Shown here: positions 27,359 to 36,186 of the stretch, piece after piece | Position numbering within the stretch: position 1 is the stretch's first letter | Layout of the letters: every line of letters starts with the position of its first letter | NCBI GenBank assembly: GCA_020848545.1 | Contig: JADLHZ010000027.1 | Span: forward strand, 62,001 to 126,000 | Length of the DNA: 64,000 bases | From: Deltaproteobacteria bacterium | GTDB lineage: Bacteria > Myxococcota > JADLHZ01 | Reading direction: 5' to 3' | The notes under the pieces: model-generated | Seen by the model: only the letters and a program-made list of their open reading frames with translations | Told to the model about the DNA's origin: nothing | Database searches by the model: none | Made by a program: the position numbers and the translations under genes

Positions 27359-28711
27359 TCAATAAGCCGCGCGCAGCGTGACGCCGGTCAAGTGCCGCAT
27401 GTAGTCGAACTGCACGACGGCCGGCGAAACGTTGCGCACGAAGCGATAATCGACGTCGATGAACAGCCACGGCGTGACCGTCACCGACGCGACGAAACCT
27501 GCGCTCACCCGCTGATCCACACGCATGGTCGAGCTCCGCTGATAGAAACGCCCCATGTAGGCAAGTGTGGCCCCGAAGCTGAAGCGCGAGACCGTGAAGC
27601 GCAGGAGCATGTCGGCTTCCGGCCCGAGCTCGCGCTGCTCTGCGCCGGCGGCGTTCTCGAGCTGAAAGCCGGCGCGCACATGGGCGACGACGTCGTCGCG
27701 CACGAAGTTCAAGCCGAGGCCCACGTTCGTGTGCAGGCCGTCGCGATCGGTAGGCCCCGGCTGGTTGAAGTCGCCGGTCGTGAAGTCGCGGTAGCCGATA
27801 CCCGCGTAGAGCCCCGGCTGCCAAACTTCGCCGAAGATGCGACGGTACTCGGCGACGAGCGCGAAGTCCTGCATGAAGTGCCGCGTGAAGCCCTGCAAGA
27901 ACACCTGGCTGATGAACGCCGCCGCGATCAGCCGATTGTCGCCGACACGGCTGTCGACCGAAAAGCGCGGCAACACCTGGGCGAAGTCGAAGAGCGCGAG
28001 ACGATCGCGGTGCATCAGGTGAATGCCGCCGCTCAAGTCGACACTGAGCGACAAGCGCGTCTCGCCAAAAGACGGCTGCCACGCGACTCCGCCCGAGAGC
28101 AGCAAGCGCAAGCCGCCTTCGTCGCTCGGCGTGGCGTCTTGGATCAGCGTCACGTTCGAGTCGTACTCGGTGGCGATCTTCGCGCGCAGCGCCCAGTTCT
28201 TGCGCGAGCGCTTGCCGATCGGCGGCTTGTCGAGCAACACCCCGAGCTGCTGCGCCTCGCTGTTCGTCGGGTCGAGGGCGAGCGAGCGCTGCACTGCGGC
28301 CTTGGCATCTTCCGTCGCGCGGGCGCCGTCTTTGGTGCGCAGCATCGCCAAGAGGTAGCCGCGTAAGAGGCTCTGCCCCGCGGTCTTTGGCTCTAAGGTC
28401 AAGAAGCGACTGATGTCGGTCGCGAGCGTCGGCAGCTTCCGCTCGAACGAGACGCGCGCGAGGTCGAAGGCGAAGTCGACGTTCGCCGGCACGAGCTCGC
28501 TGGCGCGGGAGAGCAGCCTGCGCGCCTCATCAACGCGGCCGTCGGTCTCGGCGAGCAAGCCTTCTGCGTGCGCGACTTCCGCTTCGTCGGCCTCGCTCCC
28601 TGGCGCTGCAGGTGGAGCGAACACTGGCGCGCTCGTGGCTGCCTGCGCTGACGCCGGCTGCGAGCTCGGGTCTTCGGCTGCGATCGCGATCATGCACAAA
28701 AGAATAGACAT
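27359..28711 (-). CDS. TPR-containing outer-membrane beta-barrel protein (Slam/PgaA-like architecture)
   Basis: The 450-residue protein has a short signal peptide (MSILLCMIAIAA), an Ala/Pro linker, TPR-like helices from about 45 to 160 (ARRLLSRASELVPANVDFAFDLA, with repeats), and a beta-barrel from about 170 to the end. The barrel shows repeated amphipathic aromatic strands and ends in Tyr. N-terminal TPRs plus a C-terminal barrel is the layout of Slam surface-lipoprotein exporters and of PgaA. It lies six bases after a large lipoprotein gene, which would be the obvious client. Barrel strand number and Slam membership need profile searches; the functional proposal is inference. Confidence 0.68.
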   Translation of the reverse strand: MSILLCMIAIAAEDPSSQPASAQAATSAPVFAPPAAPGSEADEAEVAHAEGLLAETDGRVDEARRLLSRASELVPANVDFAFDLARVSFERKLPTLATDISRFLTLEPKTAGQSLLRGYLLAMLRTKDGARATEDAKAAVQRSLALDPTNSEAQQLGVLLDKPPIGKRSRKNWALRAKIATEYDSNVTLIQDATPSDEGGLRLLLSGGVAWQPSFGETRLSLSVDLSGGIHLMHRDRLALFDFAQVLPRFSVDSRVGDNRLIAAAFISQVFLQGFTRHFMQDFALVAEYRRIFGEVWQPGLYAGIGYRDFTTGDFNQPGPTDRDGLHTNVGLGLNFVRDDVVAHVRAGFQLENAAGAEQRELGPEADMLLRFTVSRFSFGATLAYMGRFYQRSSTMRVDQRVSAGFVASVTVTPWLFIDVDYRFVRNVSPAVVQFDYMRHLTGVTLRAAY

Positions 28712-28717
28712 AGCCCC

Positions 28718-31700
28718 TCACTGCCCGGTCGTTGTGAAGCGAAAGAGACGCACGACGCCACCGCCGAGTGAAAACGTTCCGGCAGCGACGAGCGGGCCGC
28801 TGCCCTGATCGGCGCCGAAGTTCGTCGCCACGAGGCAGTCCTCGCCGGCCTCGCAGTAGCCGTTGTCGTTGCCGATGATGTCGTCGTCGATCTCGACCGC
28901 GCCGGCGGCGTAGGTGACGGCGCAGCCAAGGTCCGAGGACGGCAAAAGCGCGATGCTTGCCGTGCCCGGGTAATTCAAGGTGCAGAAAGTCTGATCGGCC
29001 GTCGGGCTGCGAAAGCGCACGAAGCTCAAGGCGTCGGCGGCGCTCAGCGGCGGCAGCGCGTCGTGCAACATGCCGCCGGCCTTCGTGCGGAAGTCGAACG
29101 CCGTGCATTCGCTGGTGCCGCCGCAACGGCCGCGCTGCGTGCTGCTCGGGAAGGCCGCCCCCGGCGCCGGATTCTGCATGTAGCCCCGGCGCGGGTTCTC
29201 GAAGGTCGACCACGGCGGTGCGAGCGCGTCATTCGGGCCGGAGGTATTGATGGCGACGGCTTGCTGATTGTTCGAGGTCGCGAACGCCGGGTTCTTGGTC
29301 TCGCTCGCGACCACGCCCACGAACGCTGGCCCGAGCGGCACGTCGCGCAACGTCGCCGAGCACTGGGTCGGCCCGCACGGCCAATCGGTTGATCCATCGG
29401 TGCCGCTCGTCGTGCAGTTGGCGGCGAGCCGCGACGTGCCCTGGTCGTCGAAGCACGCCGGCGTTCCGTCGTGTGCCGCCACGCGGCGCAGCTCCACCGG
29501 ACCGAGCACCATCGACCACGTGATGAGGTTCGTGTCGATCGCGAAGCCGGCGAAGGACTCGAGCGTGAAGGTGCCCGGGCTGCTGCCGGTGCCGAACGCG
29601 TCGAAACTGTTGAAGGCGAGTAAATTCGAGAACGCCACCGCGCTCGCATTGAGAACGTACGCCGTCACCCCGTTGTTCACGCTCGTCACGTTCGCCACGA
29701 AGAGGTCGCGGCCGTTTGGTGTGGCCTGCACGTGCATGCCGTACGCGTTGTTGTTGAAGGTCGTGACGTCGACGATCGTCGAGCGCTGCAGCTCGTCGAT
29801 CCACACGCCGTGCTGCCCGTTGTTGTAGCTCGTGACGCGACGGACGCGCGCGCGATCGTTGGCGCCGGCCCCGGAGCCTTCGAAGTAGAAGCCGGAGAGC
29901 CCGTTGTTTGCGCTCACGATGTCTTCGAGCACGACGCCGCCGGTTCCGGCCACGCGCACGCCGAAGCCGTTGCTGCTATCGACGCGCACGCGCCGCGCCG
30001 AGACGTCGACGTAGAGCGACGAGCCGTCGTTGTAGCCGATCGAGAGCCCGTCGCCGCCGGAGCCGCGGATCGCCACGTCCTCGACCGTCGAGGCCGACGC
30101 GTCGGGCAGCTCCACCGGGCCGCCCTTGATGTAGCTGTTGCGCAGCGTGAAGCGCCGCCCGACCACGCTCATGAAGGATCCCACCGGCGCACCCTGGGCG
30201 AGCATCGCCGGGGCTTCGATCCAGTCGAGGTCGCCGGCGACGTTGAACGCGGGCGTCGTCGCTTGCACGCCTGGCATCACCACGAGCGCGACGGCGGAGT
30301 TGGCAAAGTAGCTCGTGAGCTGCGTGAGGATCGTGCCGCCGCTGACCGTGATGGTGCCGGCCGCCGTGCCGGCCACGCTGCCCGGCGTGTCGCTGCGGAC
30401 CACCGGGTTATTCCACCACAGCGCGTCGGCGCTGACCCGGGCGCCGTCGCCGTCGTTCACGGCAAGCGCCATCGGCAAGAAGGCACACGTGGCGCCGTCC
30501 GTCGGGCAGCTCGCAAAATCGATGACGCTGAGCAGCCCGCGCTCTGGCATCAGCTCGTGGCTCACGACCTTGATGTGATCGCCGGACGGCTCGCACGACC
30601 AGCGTAGAACACCGCGCGAGTCCGCGGCGCTGACGCCGGCGCAGCTCGTGCGATCGTAGACGTGCGCCTCTTTGTGCACGCCGCCGTGCATGCAGTCGTC
30701 GGGCACTTGCGGAGCGTCGGCGCAGGCCGTGTCGGGCGAAGCGCGCTTCACCCAACCAAGCCAGTCCGGCTTGAGCGTGAAGCTCGCCCGCACGGCGCCG
30801 AGGCAGCGCACCTCGATCGACGCGAGCGCGGCGCCGCTCAGCACCGTGCACTGAAACGCATCGATCTCGCTCGATCCCGGCTGCGCCAGCGTGACGGCCA
30901 GCGGCTGCCCGGCGATGCGGCGCGTGGTGAGCGGAAAGTCGCCGTCGGCGCTGACGCCCACGGTCTCGGTGCCGACCGTGACCAGGAGCGGCGACGTCAA
31001 CGTCCCAGCGAGGCCGCGGACGCGCAGGTTCATCCCGAGATCGCAAGTGATCGACACCGTCGGCGGTTCTTGCACGTCGGCGACGCCGCTCGGCGAAGAG
31101 CTGAAGCTGCACGTCACGCCCGCCGGCGCCGACACCATCTCGACCGCGTAAGTGTTGCCGACTTCGACGCCGAGGCCGAACTCGGATCTGCCCTCGCCCG
31201 CCTTCAGCTCGTCATCGTCGTTCTTCAAGGTCAGCGTCTCGGTGCCGATGCCGGTCACGTTCACCGCGAGCGGCACGCAGCGCGTCGTCAGCTCAGACGG
31301 CACGTTCATGCGGCAACGATCGTTCTTCGCCAGCGCGTAGAGCTGCGCGTGCGTCACCTTCCCATGCTCGACGAGGATCTTTTGCTGCGGCGACGTGGCG
31401 TAAGGTTTCGTCGTCTCGTAGGTCGCCTGCACCGTGCTTTCACCGAGCGGAGCCACCTTTCGGAAGCGTCCGTTGTTGATGACGATGGCGGCGGCCGCCC
31501 AGTCGGAGGTCGCGGGATGCTCGAGGATCGCGTCGAGCTCGAGCGGCAGGTCCGTATGATCGAGGGTGAGCAGCTCGCCCTCGATGACGCCGACCGGGTG
31601 CGCCTGGAGCACGACGTCGACCTCGGCGCCGGCCTCGAGATCGAGCGTCTGCTCGGCGAAGTAGGCCGGGACCTCACGACCGTCGTCGTCGACCATCGCG

Positions 31701-31957
31701 TCGAGTGAGATCTTCCGCGCGGGACCCGGCGCGACGCTGAGCGTGAACGCATCGTCTTCATCGACGTCGGCGAGGATGGGATCGCCGAGATCCGGCGCCT
31801 CGACGCGCACTTGCAGGCGGCTGAGCTCGCGCTCCCCGAGCGCCTGCTTCAGCGCCGTCGCGTCGATGCGCACGCGGGCCTTCTGCCGCGATTCGCAGCC
31901 GAACCAAGCGGCCGACACGACCATCGCGCAAACGACCGGCACCCAACGCGAACCCAT
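28718..31957 (-). CDS. Large lipoprotein with parallel beta-helix repeats
   Basis: This 1079-residue protein has a signal and probable lipobox (SAAWFGC, Cys21). Residues about 30-380 are beta-sandwich-like modules. From about 580 to 830 there are right-handed beta-helix (PbH1-like) rungs with regular N-rich turns such as NNGLSGFYFEGSG, YNNGQHGVWID, FNNNAYGMHV and VNNGVTAYVL. The C-terminus has paired cysteines and a final segment (GNDNGYCEAGEDCLVATN) seen at the end of other large deltaproteobacterial lipoproteins. It is first in an operon with the TPR/barrel and FecR genes. Beta-helix proteins often bind or cut polysaccharide or act as adhesins; no catalytic site is evident. Confidence 0.75.
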   Translation of the reverse strand: MGSRWVPVVCAMVVSAAWFGCESRQKARVRIDATALKQALGERELSRLQVRVEAPDLGDPILADVDEDDAFTLSVAPGPARKISLDAMVDDDGREVPAYFAEQTLDLEAGAEVDVVLQAHPVGVIEGELLTLDHTDLPLELDAILEHPATSDWAAAAIVINNGRFRKVAPLGESTVQATYETTKPYATSPQQKILVEHGKVTHAQLYALAKNDRCRMNVPSELTTRCVPLAVNVTGIGTETLTLKNDDDELKAGEGRSEFGLGVEVGNTYAVEMVSAPAGVTCSFSSSPSGVADVQEPPTVSITCDLGMNLRVRGLAGTLTSPLLVTVGTETVGVSADGDFPLTTRRIAGQPLAVTLAQPGSSEIDAFQCTVLSGAALASIEVRCLGAVRASFTLKPDWLGWVKRASPDTACADAPQVPDDCMHGGVHKEAHVYDRTSCAGVSAADSRGVLRWSCEPSGDHIKVVSHELMPERGLLSVIDFASCPTDGATCAFLPMALAVNDGDGARVSADALWWNNPVVRSDTPGSVAGTAAGTITVSGGTILTQLTSYFANSAVALVVMPGVQATTPAFNVAGDLDWIEAPAMLAQGAPVGSFMSVVGRRFTLRNSYIKGGPVELPDASASTVEDVAIRGSGGDGLSIGYNDGSSLYVDVSARRVRVDSSNGFGVRVAGTGGVVLEDIVSANNGLSGFYFEGSGAGANDRARVRRVTSYNNGQHGVWIDELQRSTIVDVTTFNNNAYGMHVQATPNGRDLFVANVTSVNNGVTAYVLNASAVAFSNLLAFNSFDAFGTGSSPGTFTLESFAGFAIDTNLITWSMVLGPVELRRVAAHDGTPACFDDQGTSRLAANCTTSGTDGSTDWPCGPTQCSATLRDVPLGPAFVGVVASETKNPAFATSNNQQAVAINTSGPNDALAPPWSTFENPRRGYMQNPAPGAAFPSSTQRGRCGGTSECTAFDFRTKAGGMLHDALPPLSAADALSFVRFRSPTADQTFCTLNYPGTASIALLPSSDLGCAVTYAAGAVEIDDDIIGNDNGYCEAGEDCLVATNFGADQGSGPLVAAGTFSLGGGVVRLFRFTTTGQ

Positions 31958-32047
31958 GCACCAGGGTTAGCGGTATCCGGGGCGGCGTTCAAACATTCCG
32001 CACCACATCTTGAGGCATGCGTGCGCTCGCGCTAAGGGCCGGCGCCT

Positions 32048-32485
32048 ATGGTCACCGAGCTCCTGCGCGACATCGATCCCGACAAGTTCCGAGACATCGT
32101 CCTGCAAAGCCCCAAGCAAGTGCGCGAGATGATCTTCGATCGCCTGGCGATCAAGAAGAAGCCGACGAACAGCACGAAGTTCGTCAAGCCGGGTGAGAAG
32201 AATGAAGAGCGCCTGCGCGAGCTCTTCTCGAAGCTGAAGGAAGAAGAGGACGACGAAGTCGCCGAGGAGCTCTTGCGGAACTACTTCCTGAAGCGCCGGG
32301 ATCTCTTGGCCGACGCGCTCGACGCGATCGGCGTGCCGCACCAGCACGGCTTGACCGATCACGAGCTCGACAAGTTCGAGAAGCTGTCGAAGGCGGAGGC
32401 GGAGAAGCTCCTCGCGACGCTGTCGAAGAAGCACGACGCCTTCGATGCGAAGCTCTATCTGAAATACATGAAAGCGCCCGTGTAA
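32048..32485 (+). CDS. Conserved-looking hypothetical protein, charged and helical
   Basis: This 145-residue cytoplasmic protein has no signal or membrane segment. It is rich in Lys, Glu and Asp, and mostly helical (LRELFSKLKEEEDDEVAEELL, LSKAEAEKLLATLSKKH). AAGGG lies about ten bases before the ATG at 32048. It could be a small protein-binding or nucleic-acid-associated factor, but I do not recognise a family. It is divergent from the beta-helix operon, and an inverted-repeat terminator overlaps its stop codon. Confidence 0.7.
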   Translation: MVTELLRDIDPDKFRDIVLQSPKQVREMIFDRLAIKKKPTNSTKFVKPGEKNEERLRELFSKLKEEEDDEVAEELLRNYFLKRRDLLADALDAIGVPHQHGLTDHELDKFEKLSKAEAEKLLATLSKKHDAFDAKLYLKYMKAPV

Positions 32486-32603
32486 AACGCCGATCTTGGC
32501 GCACCTGCTTCGTTGCTCTGTCGCTCCGCTGCTCGACGTAGCTTCGCTACGCCTCCGCTGCTCACTCGGTCGCGCCTTGCATCTGCACCAAGCTCGGCGT
32601 TTT
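32484..32603. terminator. Long imperfect inverted repeat, likely bidirectional terminator or REP-like element
   Basis: The arms AAAACGCCGA-CTTGG-GCA (from 32484) and their complement ending GGCGTTTT at 32603 match at about 21 of 25 positions, with A and T tracts at the outer ends. Inside lies a perfect 6-bp hairpin CGTAGC-TTC-GCTACG (32537-32551) flanked by two direct copies of CTCCGCTGCTC. The element fills the convergent gap between the helical protein gene and the lipoprotein gene at 32625. Its size and nested structure go beyond a simple terminator. Confidence 0.6.
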
Positions 32604-32624
32604 CCAAGATAAGGGTGAGCGTGC

Positions 32625-33116
32625 TTAGCGCTTCATCTCGAAGTTCGCAGCGCGCACCTTCAGCGTGTCATCGTCGTACAGGATCCCGCCGCTCGTCAGC
32701 GCGACTTGGCCTTTGAACGAAAGGTCGAAGTCGCCGCGCACGGTCTTGTCGTCGATCACGTGAAAGCGCACTTTGCCGCTCGCGACGGGCTCAGCGAAGG
32801 CGCCGTCTTTGCCGCCGCAGAAGCAGCCGATGCGCCCGACCGCGACGACGACCCCTTCGCTGAGCGCGATGTCTCGGCCGACCGGCGGCGCCTTGCCTTC
32901 GTCCCAGAGCAGCGTCACGCGCGCGAGCACTTCGTCGTCGACCGCAGAGGCCACCGGATCGCTCTTCAACACGATGTCGACCCCGGTCTTTCCGGCAGGT
33001 GGGCTCGCGACGCGCACAGCGGAGATCTGATCGGCGTTGTAGGAGCGCTGCTGCACGCTGAAGCTGCCGCTCGGACCGCAGGCGACGAGCGCAAACGACA
33101 AGAGAACGTAGCGCAT
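32625..33116 (-). CDS. Small lipoprotein, function unknown
   Basis: This 163-residue protein has a signal peptide with a lipobox (ALVACG, Cys13). The mature part is beta-rich and ends in a charged segment. A Cys-rich turn (GRIGCFCGGKDG) is present near residue 96. The ATG overlaps the stop of the upstream gene by one base (TGATG), so translation is coupled. No family recognised. Confidence 0.7.
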   Translation of the reverse strand: MRYVLLSFALVACGPSGSFSVQQRSYNADQISAVRVASPPAGKTGVDIVLKSDPVASAVDDEVLARVTLLWDEGKAPPVGRDIALSEGVVVAVGRIGCFCGGKDGAFAEPVASGKVRFHVIDDKTVRGDFDLSFKGQVALTSGGILYDDDTLKVRAANFEMKR

Positions 33117-33796
33117 CAGCGATCTGCTTCCTGCGAGAGATAAGAGAGGATCACTTCGTCGAGCGACTTCTCGCTGATGAGATCCTCGCCGAAGATGGTC
33201 CCGGTCGCTGGCGCTTCCTTCGGCTTCGGCGCGACCTTCAGCTTCTGGGCGTCGAGCACTTCTTGCGGCACGGCAACCGCAGCGCCGGCAGCCGCGGCTT
33301 TCGCGGCCGCAGCGGCGACTTGCGGCGCGGTCGTCGGCACCGCGACTTGTGGTATCGGCTTCGCCTGTTGTGCAACCGCCGCCGATGCCGCCGGCGCCGC
33401 CGGGGTCGCCGCTGGCTTCGCTGCCGCGCGCGGCGCTTCCGCCTTGCTCGGGCCGAGCATGCTGACGCGGTTCTGCGCGCCGGCTTCCACGTTGAGCGGC
33501 GCCGGACCGTTCAGGTGACCGGCGTTCGCCGAGCGCTCCTCGATCGATCCGTCGAACGAGCCCGAGAGCAGCTTCTTCAAGATCTCCTTGTGCTGCTCTT
33601 GCATCAGCTCGGAGACGACCTCTTCGAGTCGATCGGTCTTCACGATGTCAGCGTACGACGTCTTCTTCGTCGCCAGGATGTTCCCGCCGACGAACAAGTG
33701 CGTGATGATGTGCGGATTGCCGATGCCCGAATCTTCCGTTTGGCAATGGAAGATCCGCCCACGGTATTTCACGTTGTGGTTAAAGCCTGGAACCAT
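33116..33796 (-). CDS. Conserved protein with structured N-terminus and Ala/Pro-rich linker
   Basis: The 226-residue protein begins MVPGFNHNVKYRGRIFHCQT and continues NPHIITHLFVGGNILATKKTSYADI, a strongly conserved-looking N-terminal domain that I associate with myxobacterial proteins of unknown function. Residues about 115-190 are a low-complexity Ala/Pro linker. A short conserved C-terminal helix (SEKSLDEVILSYLSQ) may bind a partner. There is no signal peptide. It is the first of a two-gene unit with the small lipoprotein. Confidence 0.72.
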   Translation of the reverse strand: MVPGFNHNVKYRGRIFHCQTEDSGIGNPHIITHLFVGGNILATKKTSYADIVKTDRLEEVVSELMQEQHKEILKKLLSGSFDGSIEERSANAGHLNGPAPLNVEAGAQNRVSMLGPSKAEAPRAAAKPAATPAAPAASAAVAQQAKPIPQVAVPTTAPQVAAAAAKAAAAGAAVAVPQEVLDAQKLKVAPKPKEAPATGTIFGEDLISEKSLDEVILSYLSQEADR

Positions 33797-33861
33797 CGTA
33801 CTTCACTCGTAATAGCCGATGGCGGAGGAGAATTCCAAGGTTCGTGGAGGCAGAGCGCGCG

Positions 33862-34517
33862 TCACCAGGCGCCGTCGTTGCGCTTCATGAAGTCGTAAGG
33901 GTAGCCGAGCGGCGGCGCGCTCGCTTCGTCGAGGCGCGTGACGTGCTGCGGCGTGAGCTTCACTTCGGCTGCCTTGGCGTTGTCTTCGAGCTGAGCGACC
34001 GTGCGCGCGCCAAAGATGATGCTGGCGACCGTGTCCTTCGCCAGGAGCCACGCGAGCGCGGTCTGGGACATGCTCGCCCCTACTTCGCCCGACACCGCCG
34101 TCAACGCGTCCAAGATCGCCCAGTACCGATCGTTGTCCCAGCGGCGGCTCTTCCACACCTCGAGGCGCGCGCCTGCGGGCAGCGGCTGGTGTGCAGCCGG
34201 CTCGCGCCCTTGTCGTTCGGCCCCTTGCCCATGGCGAAGCGGCACTTCGTCGCGAGCACGACCTCGTGGCGGCGGCCGGTCTCTTTGAACCACTTGCCGA
34301 TGACGCGCTCGCTGAGCCCGTCTTGGCCGTAGACGTCGGCGGTGTCCCAGAAGTTGATGCCGAGCTCGAGCGCGCGGTTCATGACGGCAAAGCGCTGCTC
34401 TTCGCTCGAGCCAACTTTGTGCATCATCGACTTCTCGTCGGCTTCGCCGAAGGTCATGGTGCCAAGGCAGAGCTCAGAGACGCGGGCGCCGGACGCGCCG
34501 AGGTTTCGGTAGTTCAA
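33862..34517 (-). pseudogene. Aldo-keto reductase pseudogene with internal deletion and frame change
   Basis: The N-terminal part (from a TTG at 34517) reads LNYRNLGASGARVSELCLGT, DTADVYG (catalytic Asp and Tyr) and VVLATKC (catalytic Lys). Near 34188-34194 the reading passes out of frame straight into the C-terminal part PLPAGARLEVWKSRRWDNDRYW, LAWLLAKDTVASIIFGAR and the C-terminal LGYPYDFMKRNDGAW. Intact family members of about 330-350 residues have roughly 150 more residues here, including the active-site His. The joined product could not be functional. The start overlaps the murI stop, so the intact ancestor was in the same operon. Confidence 0.85.
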
Positions 34518-35308
34518 AGGTCTACGCGCTCCGGGTCGGTGTCGGCGCCAAAAAACCTCGCCGCGAGCGTGCGGAACGAGGCCTGGACGTCGGTGAGATA
34601 AAAACGATGCGGTCCGCTCTTCTTCTCTGCGAGCTTGCGCGTGTCGGTGAGCACCGCCTTGACGTCGTCGGTGCACGCTTCGGCGCTGTCGCAAAGCGCG
34701 ACCTGTGAGCCAACGGCCTCTTGGATCACCTCGCGCAAGAGCGGATAGTGCGTGCAGCCGAGGACCAGCGCGTCGATCTCGTGCTCGCGCATGGTCTTCA
34801 AATAGTCGCGAGCGATGAGCTTCGTCGCTTCGTGGCTCGTCATGCCCTCTTCGGCGAGCGGCACGAACATGGGGCACGCTTGCTCGAACACCTCGGCTTG
34901 CGGCTCGAGCGCGTGGATCGCTTTTTTGTACGCGCCGCTGGCGATGGTGCCGGCGGTGCCGATGACGCCGATGCGCTTCGAACGCGAGACGACGAGCGCG
35001 CGGCGAGCGCCGGCCGAGATCACCCCGACCACGGGGATCTCGAGCTTCATCTGCAGATAGTGCAGCGCGTGGGCGGTCGCCGTATTGCAAGCGATGACCA
35101 TCATCTTGATGTCTTGGGTGAGCAGAAAGTCCGCGCAGCGCTCGGCGTAGCGGCGCACCACGTCCGGTGACTTCGATCCGTAGGGCAAGCGCGCCGTGTC
35201 GCCCAAGTACACCAAGCGCTCGTTCGGGAGCGCCCGGGTGATCGCGCCTGCGACGGTCAAGCCGCCGACGCCGGAATCGAACACTCCAATCGCCGAATCA
35301 CTCGCCAT
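34514..35308 (-). CDS. murI: Glutamate racemase
   Basis: The 264-residue enzyme interconverts L- and D-glutamate for peptidoglycan precursor synthesis. FDSGVGG near the start, Cys74 in ACNTATAHAL and Cys185 in LGCTHYPLL are the family's two acid/base cysteines and their contexts. AGGAGGCGG directly before the ATG at 35308 is an almost perfect Shine-Dalgarno and decides the start. An in-frame ATG at 35395 would add 29 basic residues and is less likely. The truncated aldo-keto reductase overlaps its stop. Confidence 0.95.
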   Translation of the reverse strand: MASDSAIGVFDSGVGGLTVAGAITRALPNERLVYLGDTARLPYGSKSPDVVRRYAERCADFLLTQDIKMMVIACNTATAHALHYLQMKLEIPVVGVISAGARRALVVSRSKRIGVIGTAGTIASGAYKKAIHALEPQAEVFEQACPMFVPLAEEGMTSHEATKLIARDYLKTMREHEIDALVLGCTHYPLLREVIQEAVGSQVALCDSAEACTDDVKAVLTDTRKLAEKKSGPHRFYLTDVQASFRTLAARFFGADTDPERVDL

Positions 35309-35414
35309 CCGCCGCCTCCTTAAACTGGACCCCTTGGGAAAAAATAGGGGCTCGGGCGCGGCTTGTCGCGGTCGTTTTTTCTTTGTCTTGGCCAACAGGC
35401 TGGAGCCTATGCCC

Positions 35415-36164
35415 TCAGAACCCCGCGCTCAAGCTGAGCCCGCCGCGCAGCGCTTGGACGGCCTGCGTCGCGCGGCCGCCCATCAGCGCGTAGTCGAGGC
35501 CGCCGAAGGTCGCGTCGAAGTTGGCCCGCACCGTCACGTGGCCGCCGGGGACCACGTACTCGATCGCGCTGCGCAGCATGATGTTGCCGCCGATGACGCT
35601 GAGCTTGTTCTCTTCGTCCTTCCGCTCTCCGGTGTGCGGGTCCTTGTAGATGGCGCGCGCGAAGCCCGTGTAGAGGCTGGCGCCGGCGCCGAGGCGCAGG
35701 TTCAACGCGCCGGCTCTCCCGCTGACGATCGGCTGGATGCGATCGGCGAAGAGGCCGTAGCTCATCAAGCCCTTCGTGAGCTGCAAGAGCTCGAAGGTCT
35801 CGTTGAGATCGACGCGGTGATCCACCTTCTCGTCGCCGATGCGACCCTTGGCATGCACGTCGTGGTTCGCCGGACCCTCCGAGTCGCTGCCGAGCACGAT
35901 CTTCGGGTGGAAGACTTCGACCCCGAACGCCCACTGCTCCTTGTAGCGCGTCTCGAAGAAGAAGTGGTTCGTCGGCTCGTCGACGAAGCGGATCCAGTCC
36001 TTCGGCTGGCGGTTCCACAGCGCGTACATGTTCATGAGCGGCCGCGGGTTGAAGCGCGTGTTCTTGAAGGTCGCGTCGATGGCCGGTGAGCGAATCGTGA
36101 AGTCGGTCGGGGCGTAGGTCTCGATCTGCGGGCCGAAACCCAAGTGGAAGCGCCAGTCTTTCAT
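35415..36164 (-). CDS. Predicted beta-barrel-like protein, no signal peptide seen
   Basis: This 249-residue protein is built of alternating aromatic/polar beta strands (FHLGFGPQIETY, NHFFFETRYKEQWAFGVEVFH, ARAIYKDPHTGERK) and ends GGLSLSAGF, a C-terminal Phe typical of outer-membrane barrels. The best start, ATG 36164, gives MKDWRFHLGF with no signal sequence; longer in-frame starts add only an Arg/Pro/Gly-rich segment antisense to the neighbouring gene. It is divergent from a gene of similar character across a 127-base gap with a nested inverted repeat. Localisation is therefore unresolved. Confidence 0.6.
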   Translation of the reverse strand: MKDWRFHLGFGPQIETYAPTDFTIRSPAIDATFKNTRFNPRPLMNMYALWNRQPKDWIRFVDEPTNHFFFETRYKEQWAFGVEVFHPKIVLGSDSEGPANHDVHAKGRIGDEKVDHRVDLNETFELLQLTKGLMSYGLFADRIQPIVSGRAGALNLRLGAGASLYTGFARAIYKDPHTGERKDEENKLSVIGGNIMLRSAIEYVVPGGHVTVRANFDATFGGLDYALMGGRATQAVQALRGGLSLSAGF

Positions 36165-36186
36165 GGGCCTATGTTCGACGTTTCCC

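Noticed and set aside
35309-35395. N-terminal extension of MurI beginning MAKTKKKRPRQ
   Set aside because: A near-perfect Shine-Dalgarno directly precedes the internal ATG at 35308, and the extension has no counterpart in glutamate racemases.
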